DNA from: Vermamoeba vermiformis
Lineage: Eukaryota; Tubulinea; Echinamoebida
DNA length: 64,000 nt
Assembly (NCBI GenBank): GCA_045837725.1
Contig: JBEWZL010000244.1
Coordinates: forward strand, 1-64,000
Direction: 5' to 3'
The translations under genes and the position numbers were made by a program. Below, piece after piece: positions 10,381 through 21,001 of this stretch. The notes beneath the pieces are model-generated. The model did not search any database, was not told the DNA's origin, and saw only the letters and a list, made by a program, of their open reading frames with translations. Numbering within the stretch: the first letter of the stretch is position 1; every line of letters begins with the position of its first letter.

Positions 10381-13300
10381 ATGAAAATAAAGCGCTGGAC
10401 GCCCGAAAGAAAGAGAAAAAAGAGGCAAAAAGCTGCGGCTAAAGCAGCGCGAATAGCAAAAGCGAAACAAAAGGAGAATAAAGGGGATATTATAATCGAA
10501 GTAAGACTAAACCTGTTTAGACAAATCGGGTGCGCCGATAATTATTTTAATTTTTAATTTGATCCAAGTTGAATACAACAATAATAACGATTATTTCGGT
10601 CAATTTAAAAAATGTAAATATATAAGAATATTTGGTTACAAGTAAGTCATCAGTTCCTGTTGTTGTAGCTAGCTACAACAAAATACAATTAATTTTGATT
10701 TCATATAAAAATATTTGACGCGAATTATAAGCGATAACGCGCGAGCGCTAATATAGTAACATAAACGAGCCACCAGCAAAATTATTCGGTTTACTTAATT
10801 TTCGATCTGATCAGAAACCGAAGAAAATTCGTCTCAAAAAATCTTACGTAAACCCGACACCCAAGGGCGAGAAAAAAGGTATTAAAATAACAATTATTGG
10901 TGACCAACTGACATACCTATGCAGATCTAAGTAATGACGAAGCATTCTTGCATGCAGACTCTGCCTATGACCCCTCTACGGTAGAAGCAGCGTGGTACGA
11001 TTGGTGGGACGCACAAGGTTACTTCAAACCTGAATATAACACTGACCCGAACGCTGAAAAATTTGTCATTGTGATACCGCCACCGAACGTGACAGGTAAC
11101 GTGCAGCACTTAAGGGACCATATATAGGCAATAATATTAACGCTACATATTCCAGGATCGCTTCACTTGGGTCACGCCCTGACGAACTCAATTCAAGATG
11201 CGGTGGTACGGTGGCAACGCATGAACGGCAAGAAAGTGCTTTGGTTGCCTGGCACCGATCACGCGGGCATTGCGACACAAACCGCAGTAGAGAAGCGACT
11301 TCGAAAAGATGGGCTCACTCGTCATGATTTGGGCAGAGAGAAGTTCTTAGAGAAAGTCTGGGACTGGAAAAATGAATACGGAGGACGCATCTTGCATCAA
11401 TTACGCCGGCTGGGCAGTTCGTTAGACTGGTCACGCGAAGTGTTCACTATGGACGACAAGATGTCACGTGCTGTGAATGAGGCCTTTGTGCGCTTGTACG
11501 ATATGGGTCTGATCTACCGTGCCAACAGACTCGTGAACTGGTGCTGTGAACTCAAAACAGCCATCTCTGATATTGAAGTAGACGTTGAAGACTGGAGAGG
11601 GGAGGGGCCGGGCGAGAGAGTTGGACCATCTAAGACTACTATCAAGTAGAAGACAGTGAAGAATTGCTCGAGATTGCAACGACACGGCCTGAAACCATTC
11701 TCGGTGACACTGCTGTGGCTGTGCACCCCGATGACCCGAGATATAAGCACTTACATGGCAAGTATCTCGTGCATCCCTTCTCCGCCCGTCGTATTCCAAT
11801 CATCACAGACCCCATCTTAGTGGATATGGAGTACGAGACTGGTGTAGTGAAAGTGACTCCAGCCCATGATTTCAACGACTTTGAGTGCGGCAAACGTCAC
11901 AACTTGCCAATGATCAATATTCTCGATGAAAGTGGTCGTATCAATGAGAACGGTGGCGAGTTCAAAGGAATGAAAAGATTTGAAGCACGAGATGCAATCA
12001 TTGCAGCACTCAAGAATTTGGAACTTTTCAAAGGCTCGCTGCAAAAGAAAATGGTGCTCAAGACTTGTAGTCGCAGCGGCGATATCATCGAACCACTTTT
12101 AAAACCTCAGTGGTGGATGGACTGCAAATCAACAGCACATCGTGTGGGAGAAGCCGTGACGAGCAAACAACTCGAGATCTTGCCTAAGCGCTACGCTAAA
12201 ACATGGCATGAATGGTTGCGCGATATTAGAGACTGGTGCATTAGTCGTCAACTGTGGTGGGGTCATCGCATCCCTGCTTGGCTCGTCACTCTGCACGGCC
12301 AACCTACTGACAATACTGACCCTAATCTCTGGATCGTGGCGCGCTCTGAGAATGAAGCACGTGCCAAGGCCGAAGCGAAGTTTGGCAAAGATAAGGTGGC
12401 TAGTCTCGAGCAAGATCCAGATGTACTGGACACGTGGTTTAGTGCTGGTTTGTTCCCATTTAGCGCGTTTGGCTGGCCTGACAATACGCCAGATTTGCAG
12501 CAGTATTATCCCTCGCAGTTGTTAGAGACTGGCAAGGACATCCTCTTCTTTTGGGTGATGCGCATGGTGACAATGGGACTAACCTTGACCGATCAACTGC
12601 CATTCAAACAAGTGTTTCTGCACCCGATTGTGCGTGATGCACACGGCGAAAAGATGGCCAAACTCAAGGGCAACGTGATCGACCCTATTGACGTGATTGA
12701 AGGCATCACTTTGGAGCAACTGCACGCTGGCCTCTACAAGGGAAATCTCGACCCACGTGACATTGAATCTGCGCTGAAATTACAAAAAGAAGACTTCCCG
12801 AACGGTATCAGCGAGTGCGGCACTGACGCGCTGAGATTTGCTCTGTGCACGTACATTGGAGGTCAAGGCAACGACATTAATTTTGACCTCAACCGTGTGG
12901 TGATATATCGTAACTTCTGCAACAAGCTGTGGAACGCCACTAAACTTGCACTCAAATTCATGGGCACTGATTTTATGCCGACGGATTACAGCGAGACCAA
13001 ACGTACTGGTCACGAGACGGAGTGGGACAAGTGGATCTTGGGTCGATTGCAGTGTGCTATTGAAGGTGCCAACAAAGGCTTCAAGAAGTATGAATTAAGT
13101 AACTCGACACAAGCGATTTACAGCTTCTGGCTCTACGACTTTTGTGATGTGTACTTGGAGGCCATCAAGCCACTCATGGCCGCAAACTCGCCTCTATCAA
13201 GTGAGTCACGTGACGCGATCAAACATACTCTGTAAGTATCCTTTCCTTTTTGGGCAATAACTGAACGATATATTGATGCTTTAAATAGCTTCACGTGCTT

Positions 13301-13964
13301 GGAAGTGGGTTTTAGATTGTTGCATCCGTACATGCCATTTTTGACCGAAGAACTTTGGCAACGCTTGACACGCAAGTCACGTGATCAATTTGCACCTTCG
13401 CTTTGTGTGGCCAAATATCCGCATCTTATTGGTGAACATTCAATGAAACTTGAAGAGGAGATTGAGCACGTGAAGCAGATTGTGCATGGAGTGCGTACAA
13501 TCCGTCAAATGTACCACTTGACCGGCAAAGACAAACCTCCTCTCGTGATTAACTCGCACAGCGCTGACATCAAGGACGTGTTGTCAAGTCACGTGTTCAT
13601 ATTAGCAATTCAGTCCTTGGCTCGTGTGAGCGACATTACTGTCACCTTAAACGACTCACAGGCGCCGCTTGGTGCTGCTTCAGCCATTATCAACAGTAGC
13701 ACGGAGATATACTTGGTGATTAAGGGCTTGGTGGATGTAGACACGGAGATTGACAAACTCAACAAGAAGATCCAAAATCTCGAAATTCAGATAATTGCGC
13801 TCAAGAAACAACGTGCAGATCCGAACTGGGAGACTAAGACCCCTGCCGAAGTGAAGGAATCTTTGCAGACGAAACTCGAAGCCATTGACAGCGAGCTTGC
13901 CATCGCCCGTGCTGCTGCTGCGAATTTCGAAAAATTGAACCTCGAATACAGTTGTAAATCTTGA
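10381..13964 (+). CDS. Valyl-tRNA synthetase
   Basis: Charges tRNA-Val. The start at 10381 opens a Lys/Arg/Ala-rich extension. The class I catalytic core follows: [15 protein letters not shown] (HIGH motif, split by an intron at 11095-11156), [12 protein letters not shown], the CP1 editing domain ([18 protein letters not shown]), [17 protein letters not shown], and a KMSKS loop that reads [15 protein letters not shown], so KMSKS has become KMAKL. The anticodon-binding domain and a C-terminal coiled coil (about 13690-13940) end at TGA 13964. The two-residue intron position at 13232-13288 is canonical. Between 11585 and 11660 the frame is lost after [14 protein letters not shown] and regained at [13 protein letters not shown]. 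The stretch is G-rich, so I favour one or two assembly indels over a real break. Confidence 0.93.
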
Positions 13965-14112
13965 TTTAAAATAATATATCTGCAAATAGTACTAGTGTTC
14001 CGTAATTTTGTGGACCAAAATTGGAATTCTCGCTAGTCCACAATTTGTCGTAGATTTATTTGCGTCTGAAAAAAATTTGTCATTTTTAAATTCAATTCGA
14101 CAAGAACACAAC

Positions 14113-14313
14113 ATGAGCGCGCAGCCCCCAGCAACAGTAGTACAAGAACGAGAAGGATACAGACCACCCTTCGACTACACTAGATTATGGCCTGAATCAG
14201 AAGAGGATCTGGCATATTACGAAAGAACGTGCAAACCAACGGGTCACAAGTTCGGAGGCGCGTGGGATCGTGAATTACAAGAATTCAAAAGGCAAGAAGG
14301 CTTTTATAAATGA
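14113..14313 (+). CDS. Small soluble protein of unknown function, 66 aa
   Basis: A single-exon frame with ATG in good context (acaacATGagc). It starts MSAQPPATVVQEREGYRPP, has an aromatic/acidic middle (YTRLWPESEEDLAYYERT), and ends KRQEGFYK. It has no signal peptide or membrane segment. The composition resembles small accessory subunits of mitochondrial respiratory complexes, but I cannot match it to one. It lies 150 nt after valyl-tRNA synthetase. The frame is open upstream to about 14008, but without an earlier ATG. Confidence 0.55.
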   Translation: MSAQPPATVVQEREGYRPPFDYTRLWPESEEDLAYYERTCKPTGHKFGGAWDRELQEFKRQEGFYK

Positions 14314-14668
14314 AAAAAGAGTTAAGGATGTTCATTCGGTTAAGCGTAGACGGGTTCTTACTTGTTTGCCATAATAAATAATAGTATTTAATTATTTTTC
14401 AATTCGTTTCGTTGCTATGGACTATATGTGCGTTTCCAATTTCGGTCTGGCTGCTCTTCCACGCTTGGGAGGCTACTAATTGAGTCCTAAGCCTTTTAGC
14501 ATAGTTTAATTTTTCGTGTTCAGCGATCAGACCGTTTGTGGAACTTCTCATATATTTTGTGTGTTACCTGCAAATTAAAATAGTCGATTTTTTTTGCATC
14601 CGGATGAACGACCACACAGCAAGTAATTTTGTCTTCGTCATACTTTATACTAATATTTTAGTCGTTAG
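14314..14668. other. Intergenic region, probably with a first exon of the next gene
   Basis: AT-rich spacer. The F-box/LRR frame opens at a splice acceptor at 14667-14668, so a short upstream coding exon should lie here. An ATG at 14607 followed by a GTAATT donor is possible, but its phase does not fit. No other feature is recognised. Confidence 0.4.
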
Positions 14669-16435
14669 AACTATTTGCACGAGGAGCTAGTGCAGCTGAT
14701 AGCCAGTTATCTGGATGACGTGGGTCCCATCCGCGCTGTCTGTGCAACATGGTGCCGATGGGTCAAAAGAATATTTTTTAAATTAAATATTGTGCCCAGC
14801 GATAATATTACGAATATTATTGAACGATTAAAACAGCATCCAGGACCGTTAAAAATTCAATTCAACAAAACAAATCCTCTCTTGGCTTTAAAAATATGCA
14901 ACGCAGGTCTACATACTGTTAGCTCACTTAGACAATTAATTGTGGATTTTAAATGGCAAGATCCGTTCATTGTAGAAGATCCTAATGCAACTCCTCCCCT
15001 CAATGTTTTCCTCCGTTATTCCGAGCTAAACTACTCAACTCTTGCAAATTTTACCCAATTAGAATATCTTTCAGCTCCACAACTATCTTCAGCAGTTATT
15101 CTTCAATTACCAAATCTGACTTCGCTACATCTGACCAACTCTGGCACCTTCGAGATATCAACGCTATTAAAATTGACCAAACTACGAGAATTATCATTAG
15201 AGTCATGCCAAGAACTTACTATAGGCCCTGGAGAAATTCCAACAAATACAAATTTGACCCGATTAAAAGTGGCGCGAACAACGGTGCTAGATCCGTCATT
15301 CCTTAATCAACTAGTCAATTTGAAAGACCTCCATCTTCATTATTTCAATATGACCTCACCGTATTATTTCATCGTTCCAATGACTTCACTCTAATCTCTT
15401 ACTTTGAATGGCTGGTCGGAGCCTGTAGCCGTTGCCAGCATTGCGTTGAACACTAATTTGACGCGCATTGAAATTTCAGGAGGTTTTGCAATAGAAAACT
15501 ATGCGGACAATAATTATTTGGACGAGTGGAGCAGACTGACTAAATTGGAGATACTTAAATTAACTCATTTTGGCTTATATAATTCTGTTCCAGCGGAAAA
15601 ATGCCATTTTTTGACCAATTTGACGTTATTACAAGAATTTCACGCTATAGCTGCCATAGACCAAGTAGCAGATCTGATCCAATATTTGCAGCCTAACCGA
15701 TTGACCTGCTTGGTTCTCGGACAGAACGAAAATCAGATGACGGAAGAAGACTTGACCCAGCGTGAAGGCAAAGTGTCAATATCACACTTATGCAACCTTC
15801 AATCGCTACAAGTGCGATGGATCCAACCCAAAATAACCGATCTTGGACACTTAACTCAATTGACGTCGCTAGATTTCTGGAATATTAATCAAATTTCTCC
15901 GAAGGATTTCATTACGGACTTAACTTCGCTAAAGAACTTGCAAGTGGAATTATATGCATTTCCGTTCAATTGGAAAAGGCTAAGGAATTTGACTAATTTG
16001 GAAACTATTAATGTCCAAACAATGGAACACTCAAATATTCACGTCATCTCGACACTAACGAAACTGCATCAATTGCAAATACAAGAAGATGAATGTGGCA
16101 GATATCTAGGTCCATTGTCAAACTTAACGCGCCTGAAAATTAGAACGTGCGCTGGATCCGAAGAATTCAGGCAATACATCCCAGGACTGACCAACTTGCG
16201 CGAGTTGTACTTGGAACATCACGACCCATCAGTACTCGAAACTTTGACGGCCCTGCAGCACTTAACGTACTTGTACTCGTCGGGTGGTCATCTCGCCACG
16301 TGGGAGTGGTACAGCGCATTGACACAGCTTCGTGTTTTAAGACCGTCAAATACACTCATCAACGATGATGAACTCATTGACATTGCTGAATGGAGCAATA
16401 ATTTATCTTATTTAGTAGCGTTGATTCATCATTAG
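14669..16435 (+). pseudogene. F-box/leucine-rich repeat protein interrupted by an in-frame stop
   Basis: From 14669 a frame opens with an F-box-like start (LHEELVQLIASYLDD, then AVCATWCRWVKR), followed by at least 15 irregular LRRs such as LPNLTSLHLTNSG, LTKLRELSLESCQELTI and LTNLETINVQ. TAA at 15392-15394 splits the frame between MTSL and SLTLNGWSEP, but both sides are in the same frame and the repeat register continues to TAG 16435. A single C-to-T change (CAA to TAA) would explain it, as would a sequencing error. The second half is intact over 340 codons, which argues against old decay. If functional it would be an SCF adaptor with an LRR substrate-binding arc. The first exon is not identified. 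Confidence 0.65.
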
Positions 16436-16732
16436 CAGTCTGCTTAATGATGAATGGATTGATTGTAAGAGCGACGAAAGAAAAACGGAGTAATTGACGG
16501 CTATTGGTAATCAAGAATTTTGAAGATTTCGATGCAGTAATAACCTCTCGAATAAAAATAAACGAGCGTCATTCGGCAGAAATGTTTATTCAGTACAACA
16601 AGACTCGAATAATCTTCTACAACTGGTTTAGTGCCAGTTCTTTTTCGCCGTCAAAGTTAGTTCGCGGACAACGAGCCACCGGCTAATTCAATCATATTAA
16701 TTATTAGTTCAAGATATTGTTGGTTCAACTTT
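16436..16732. other. Convergent intergenic spacer
   Basis: Lies between the 3' ends of the LRR gene (+) and the cellulase gene (-). It contains an open stretch at 16504-16686 with no family signal, probably chance. It presumably serves both polyadenylation regions. Confidence 0.4.
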
Positions 16733-18956
16733 TCACTTACGGATCTGACGGCAAACGAACTTGATGTTGTCGAGATAGACAGTGCTTTGTTGAGCACCAG
16801 AGGCCTAGTAACGAGGTAAGATAGGTGCAAATCGAACTATATTACAAAGTCTTACGTCTTGCCAGGAAATGCCAGTGATGCGTTTGTCGGCTGGAATGTC
16901 AAGCACGGCGAACGGAATTGTAGCGACACGGTAAGTAGAGCGAGATAGTGCGATTGACGACATAATCAATGGGTGGAGTTGAGGCACCGCTGGGAGTACC
17001 GCCAGTGATCCAAAATGAAACATCGATGGCTTGGTTGCCAGGAGCATCACCAGCAATACCGAACTGGATCGCGTTGTAGCTGGCAATCGAAAAGTTTTGA
17101 CCACTTGGACGAGACACCCAGAACGCAGCGTTGTTTGAAGGCACAAAGCTAACTGCATTACCCGACATGCTGTTGGTGCTGGTCAATGAATGAGTGGCCC
17201 AGCTCCTATAAGAAGAATGATTATTGAGTTCGAAGTTGATAGGCAAGGCTAATTTTTTTGTTTTCAAACCGTACCAGTCTTGCCAGCCATTTTGCAATTG
17301 ATCGTCGTAGATAATGTGATCGGCGGCGCTGCATGCGGCTACAATAAAATGTAAGAGCAGTGAAAGTTTGTTGGAAGAACCTACGGATGGTGGGGTAAGT
17401 GAGCGCAACAATCGGGTTTTTCATGTGAGGCTTGATGGCGGTAAGCTTTGAGTTAGGTTTGGGAGGGTAGCCAGTGGGTTCAACAGTCAAAAACGCGCTG
17501 CCAAAACGAGGACCAGCGCCCCAGTATGTCCAGCCCAACCTGACAAAGTAACAGGTCAGTAAGGCCATTAATTTTGAATGAGACGCTGCAACTTACCAGA
17601 CATCACTGTTGGCTTCAAGATAATTCAAGCTATCATTGAACGCTTTAACGCAGTTAGTTTGACCAGATCCACCGAACTCACCCAGGAAACCTCTCTTGTT
17701 GTTGGTCTTGAGCCAGTTAGTGACGACTTGCAAGTGCGATGGGACTTTAGGGACAAGCAATATTTAGCTTAGATATACGTATCTTTATCTCCAAGTGCTC
17801 GGGGAAAATTCCTTGTTTGCACGAGACTTTACACGTACCTGTGGGAGGCGCAACGCATTCCACATGAGTTCCACTAGAGTCAGAATCTGATAGCCGGCAG
17901 TTAGACCACGTGGGTTATTAGATTCAGTACGTTAAATCATTGTGAATTACCAAAATAAGTGTGCAACTCGAAGGCGTAGTTGTTGCCGGAATCAGTAATG
18001 CCCAACATAGCAACAGCGTTGGAGACCTGCGGACTGGCAGTATCATACCAAGTATCAGTCCCACGAGCCCGCGCCGGTCCACCCGTTTCCTAAAAAGGAA
18101 ATTGCAATGAGTCTCGTTAAATTACTGCAATCGTTTACAGTTCTCGAACAGGGACGTACCAGGAACGAGGATCAAGTTAGTCGCACCAGTAGCGCGAATG
18201 GCGGCAATGGCTGCATTAGCGTTGTTTCTCCACGTGCTTTATCAAGTGTCAGAGTGTCAGTTGAAGTGTCAAAAAAAAAATCTTTGTAAAATTTCCGCAA
18301 TGAATATCTTACACAGTTGACATGGTGTTGGGCTCGTTCATAATCCCGAAGATCTTCCCGTATAATCAGTAAACGATTATTCCATATTCGCTAAGATTTA
18401 CTTACGACGCGCGAGTTGCTCTTGTACTGGTTAGCCAACTTGGTCCACAAATCCGCCAAAGAAGAGGCAGTAGCGATATTACCGTTGTAACGAGCGTAGC
18501 TATAGATGTCGGAATATTAATATAGTGTTGGAGAGAAGTATTTTTTGGCGCTTACTTATGCGGATCGATAATGACTGACAATTGCTTGGTATTTGTAATG
18601 TAATTTACAAGATTTGTGTATCTATTCAAGAAGGCCTGGTTAAGAGCACCTCCAAGAGTAGGTTGCATAAGTTCCCAAGCGAAAGGCAAGCGGAAAATGT
18701 TCATGCCGCGGGAGATGAAGTAGTCGATCTCGTAAGTGTTCGGCCAGAAAGGTCCAGAAGTGGCACCAGCTTGTATATATAATGTTAGTATGGACTATAA
18801 TAAGTAATTTTGCAATTGCTTACTCCATTCGGGGCCAGTTAAGTTGACTCCAGTGTAGCGCAAAGTAGAAGCACCCGTTGCTACTGCTATGAGGCAGAAC
18901 ACAACTGCAGCACAATGTAAGATGTTCAATCGTACGGTAGTATTAGAACTACGCAT
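16733..18956 (-). CDS. Secreted GH5 endoglucanase (cellulase) with C-terminal carbohydrate-binding-like domain
   Basis: Hydrolyses beta-1,4-glucan outside the cell. Met at 18956 begins a signal peptide (LHCAAVVFCLIAVATGA). GH5 motifs in order: LRYTGVNLTGPEW, SRGMNIFRLPFAWE, VIIDPH, the acid/base FGIMNEPNTMSTV, the cellulase box PGNGWTGAGSW, NNYAFELHTYF, and the nucleophile GFLGEFGGSGQTNC. A second domain begins with IIYDDQLQNGWQDWSWA, a beta-sandwich type often attached to secreted glycosidases. About nine short introns are present. The frame breaks at an extra-G site near 18056 (GSW to TDTWYD) and again near 16940. Since every catalytic motif survives, assembly indels are more likely than decay. 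It probably digests food-microbe walls or remodels the amoeba's own cellulose. Confidence 0.87.
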
Positions 18957-19473
18957 ATTTGTGTTGGTTTAACGAGCAATTTAGAACGAATGATTTGTTT
19001 CTGCAACAGATCGGCTTTTATCGCCAATTTCAGCACGTTAGAAATTCTACGGCCGGAAATTTGCCTATAGCGCACATTTTAGCGTGCATTTAAGATCATT
19101 CTAGAACGAAACAAATGTCTTCGCAATGTGTGGTGACGTTTGTGAACAAAAAATATTTGAAACGATATTTTGAAAACAGATATTATTATACCAAAATCAA
19201 GCTTTGTGATTTTAAAGAAGCTTCACAATACTAATTATATTAATTATGAGCGTTTGCAAACCGCACATTGCCACCAACTTACCGGATTAAATCCGATCAG
19301 TTTTCATTATTGTTTGTTTGCGATCCTTTGAATTGAAAGCGCTAAGCGGGCCGTATATAACTGAAATATATAGATCTTGAGCATATTTCTTTTGTTGCAC
19401 TCTGGTTATTATTCGAGTTTACAAATTTCTTTCCCATTTTTTTTGTTTTGCTAGCGAATTAGAGCAGAATAGA
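18957..19473. other. Divergent promoter region
   Basis: About 500 nt between the cellulase gene (-) and the ankyrin/F-box gene (+). It is AT-rich with short T-runs just before 19440. No ORF or RNA gene is recognised. It must contain both promoters. Confidence 0.45.
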
Positions 19474-19581
19474 ATGGCCCACGCCAGAATATTTCTTCCT
19501 GTACTCCAGGGCACACGTGCTCTCAAAATCAGGAATAAATACTCTTCGGGTACGCTCAAAGCCATCCAGAAAAACAGATGA
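19474..19581 (+). promoter_or_regulatory. Possible upstream ORF with stop overlapping the main start
   Basis: ATG at 19474 opens 35 codons (MAHARIFLPVLQGTRALK, continuing to QKNR) that end at TGA 19579-19581. The main ORF starts at 19578, giving the overlap ATGA. Such stop-start overlaps can couple translation or limit initiation. It could instead be the first coding exon of a different transcript form. Confidence 0.3.
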
Positions 19582-20862
19582 ATAACAACAAAGCAACCAA
19601 ACGCCAAAAAATTAGTTTAAAACTGCTTTTATGTAAAACAATAAGATATGGCACCGTGCAGGACGTCCAAAGGTTCAGATGGTTTAGCGACAGTATCGAA
19701 AATAATAATAATGCCAACAAAAAGGGAAAATCAAAGCCTGTAAGTTTATTTTTAATTATAACGTATAATACTATTATTCATACTAATATTAATCACCAAT
19801 AATATAATTCAAGCCCGTAGAATCAAATAATCTAATTTAATTGGTATTACAGAATGAAGAACCGCTGTTCGTTGTAATGGAGAAACAAGACGCTAAAATG
19901 TATCACGAAGTATTTAAATTCAATTTGGATCTGGATTGTCGAGTGGGAACGCATAGCATGGTGAGTCCCCTATCATTATCTCTTCACCTATTGTTATTTA
20001 GCTCTAATAATTTACCATAGACTGCGCTTCATTATGCCGTTGAAACTGGAAATACGCTAGCTGTCGCAATGTTTCTTTATTACGGACTGGATCCGGACGC
20101 GTTAACAACTGATGTAAGCTCCGCTAAGGTTACATATGCTTAGATTGCATATAATGATACTAATTTAGTTACTTTTCGTAGAATAACGTGCCCGTTAAGC
20201 TAGCTACGAGCAGAAATATGAGGAACGTGTTCAGCGATTTCAAACAGATGGCCAGAGCCAACTTTGCGAAGAAATACAAGTTGAAAATACCCCGACAGAC
20301 CTCCACGAGCAAACCATTTCCTTTTTTGGCTCTACCGCCTGAAATTCAAGAGCAGATCTGGCAATGCGTTTCGTTAGTTAACTTATGGAACTTTCAATTC
20401 GTCAGCAAAGAATGGCGCGAGTATTTTCAGCGAAAAACAAACGCAAATTCATTAGCCAATAATCTATTCCCTCGCGGACAATTAAGCCCGTACACTGCAA
20501 TTAGCTATTATCCTACGGAGTATCATTTCTCTTTTGCGAATCGGCTTTGCGATTTAACCAAGGATGGTCACGTGGATCTTTCGCAAATAATTGATAAAAT
20601 TGTGCGAGAAAACAAGAAAGATGGAAGGAAGCTGAGTCCTCAGATAAAAGCTATTATAAAATTGTTGCAGGATAAGAGTGGATCCAGCAGCGATTTTAAA
20701 GAAAAAATATTTACTGCCAAGAGCCTTGAGCAACAACGCTGTTACTATATTCAAAAATCCACGTATTTTGGCATTGCGATTGAAGTGCCTGAAACTCCTA
20801 TCCTTCGCAAGCTCGAACAAATCAAACTTATGCGATACATAAAACAATTTGCGCAGCAGTAA
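19578..20862 (+). CDS. Ankyrin-repeat F-box protein
   Basis: Four exons joined across introns near 19741-19853, 19961-20019 and 20114-20181. The N-terminus is basic (MNNNKATKRQKISLK). It is followed by about two ankyrin repeats, with ALHYAVETGNTLAVAMFLYYGLDPDA as the clearest (TALHYAVETGN, then MFLYYG). The F-box lies in the last exon (LALPPEIQEQIWQCVSLVN, FVSKEWREYF). The C-terminal 150 residues are Lys/Asn-rich with no recognised fold. Placing ankyrin repeats before the F-box is unusual, since most F-box proteins carry the box first. It is a probable SCF substrate receptor with unknown substrate. Confidence 0.72.
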
Positions 20863-21001
20863 CTTATTAACAACAAAAAATTACTTTGGTTAGTATTTAA
20901 TTTAAAAAGAAAATATTTCGTCGATCCAGCCAGTTCAAAAGCAATGGTGCTTTGAATGGATATATACAGTTTATTAATAAATACAATCTTTTAACTCGTA
21001 C

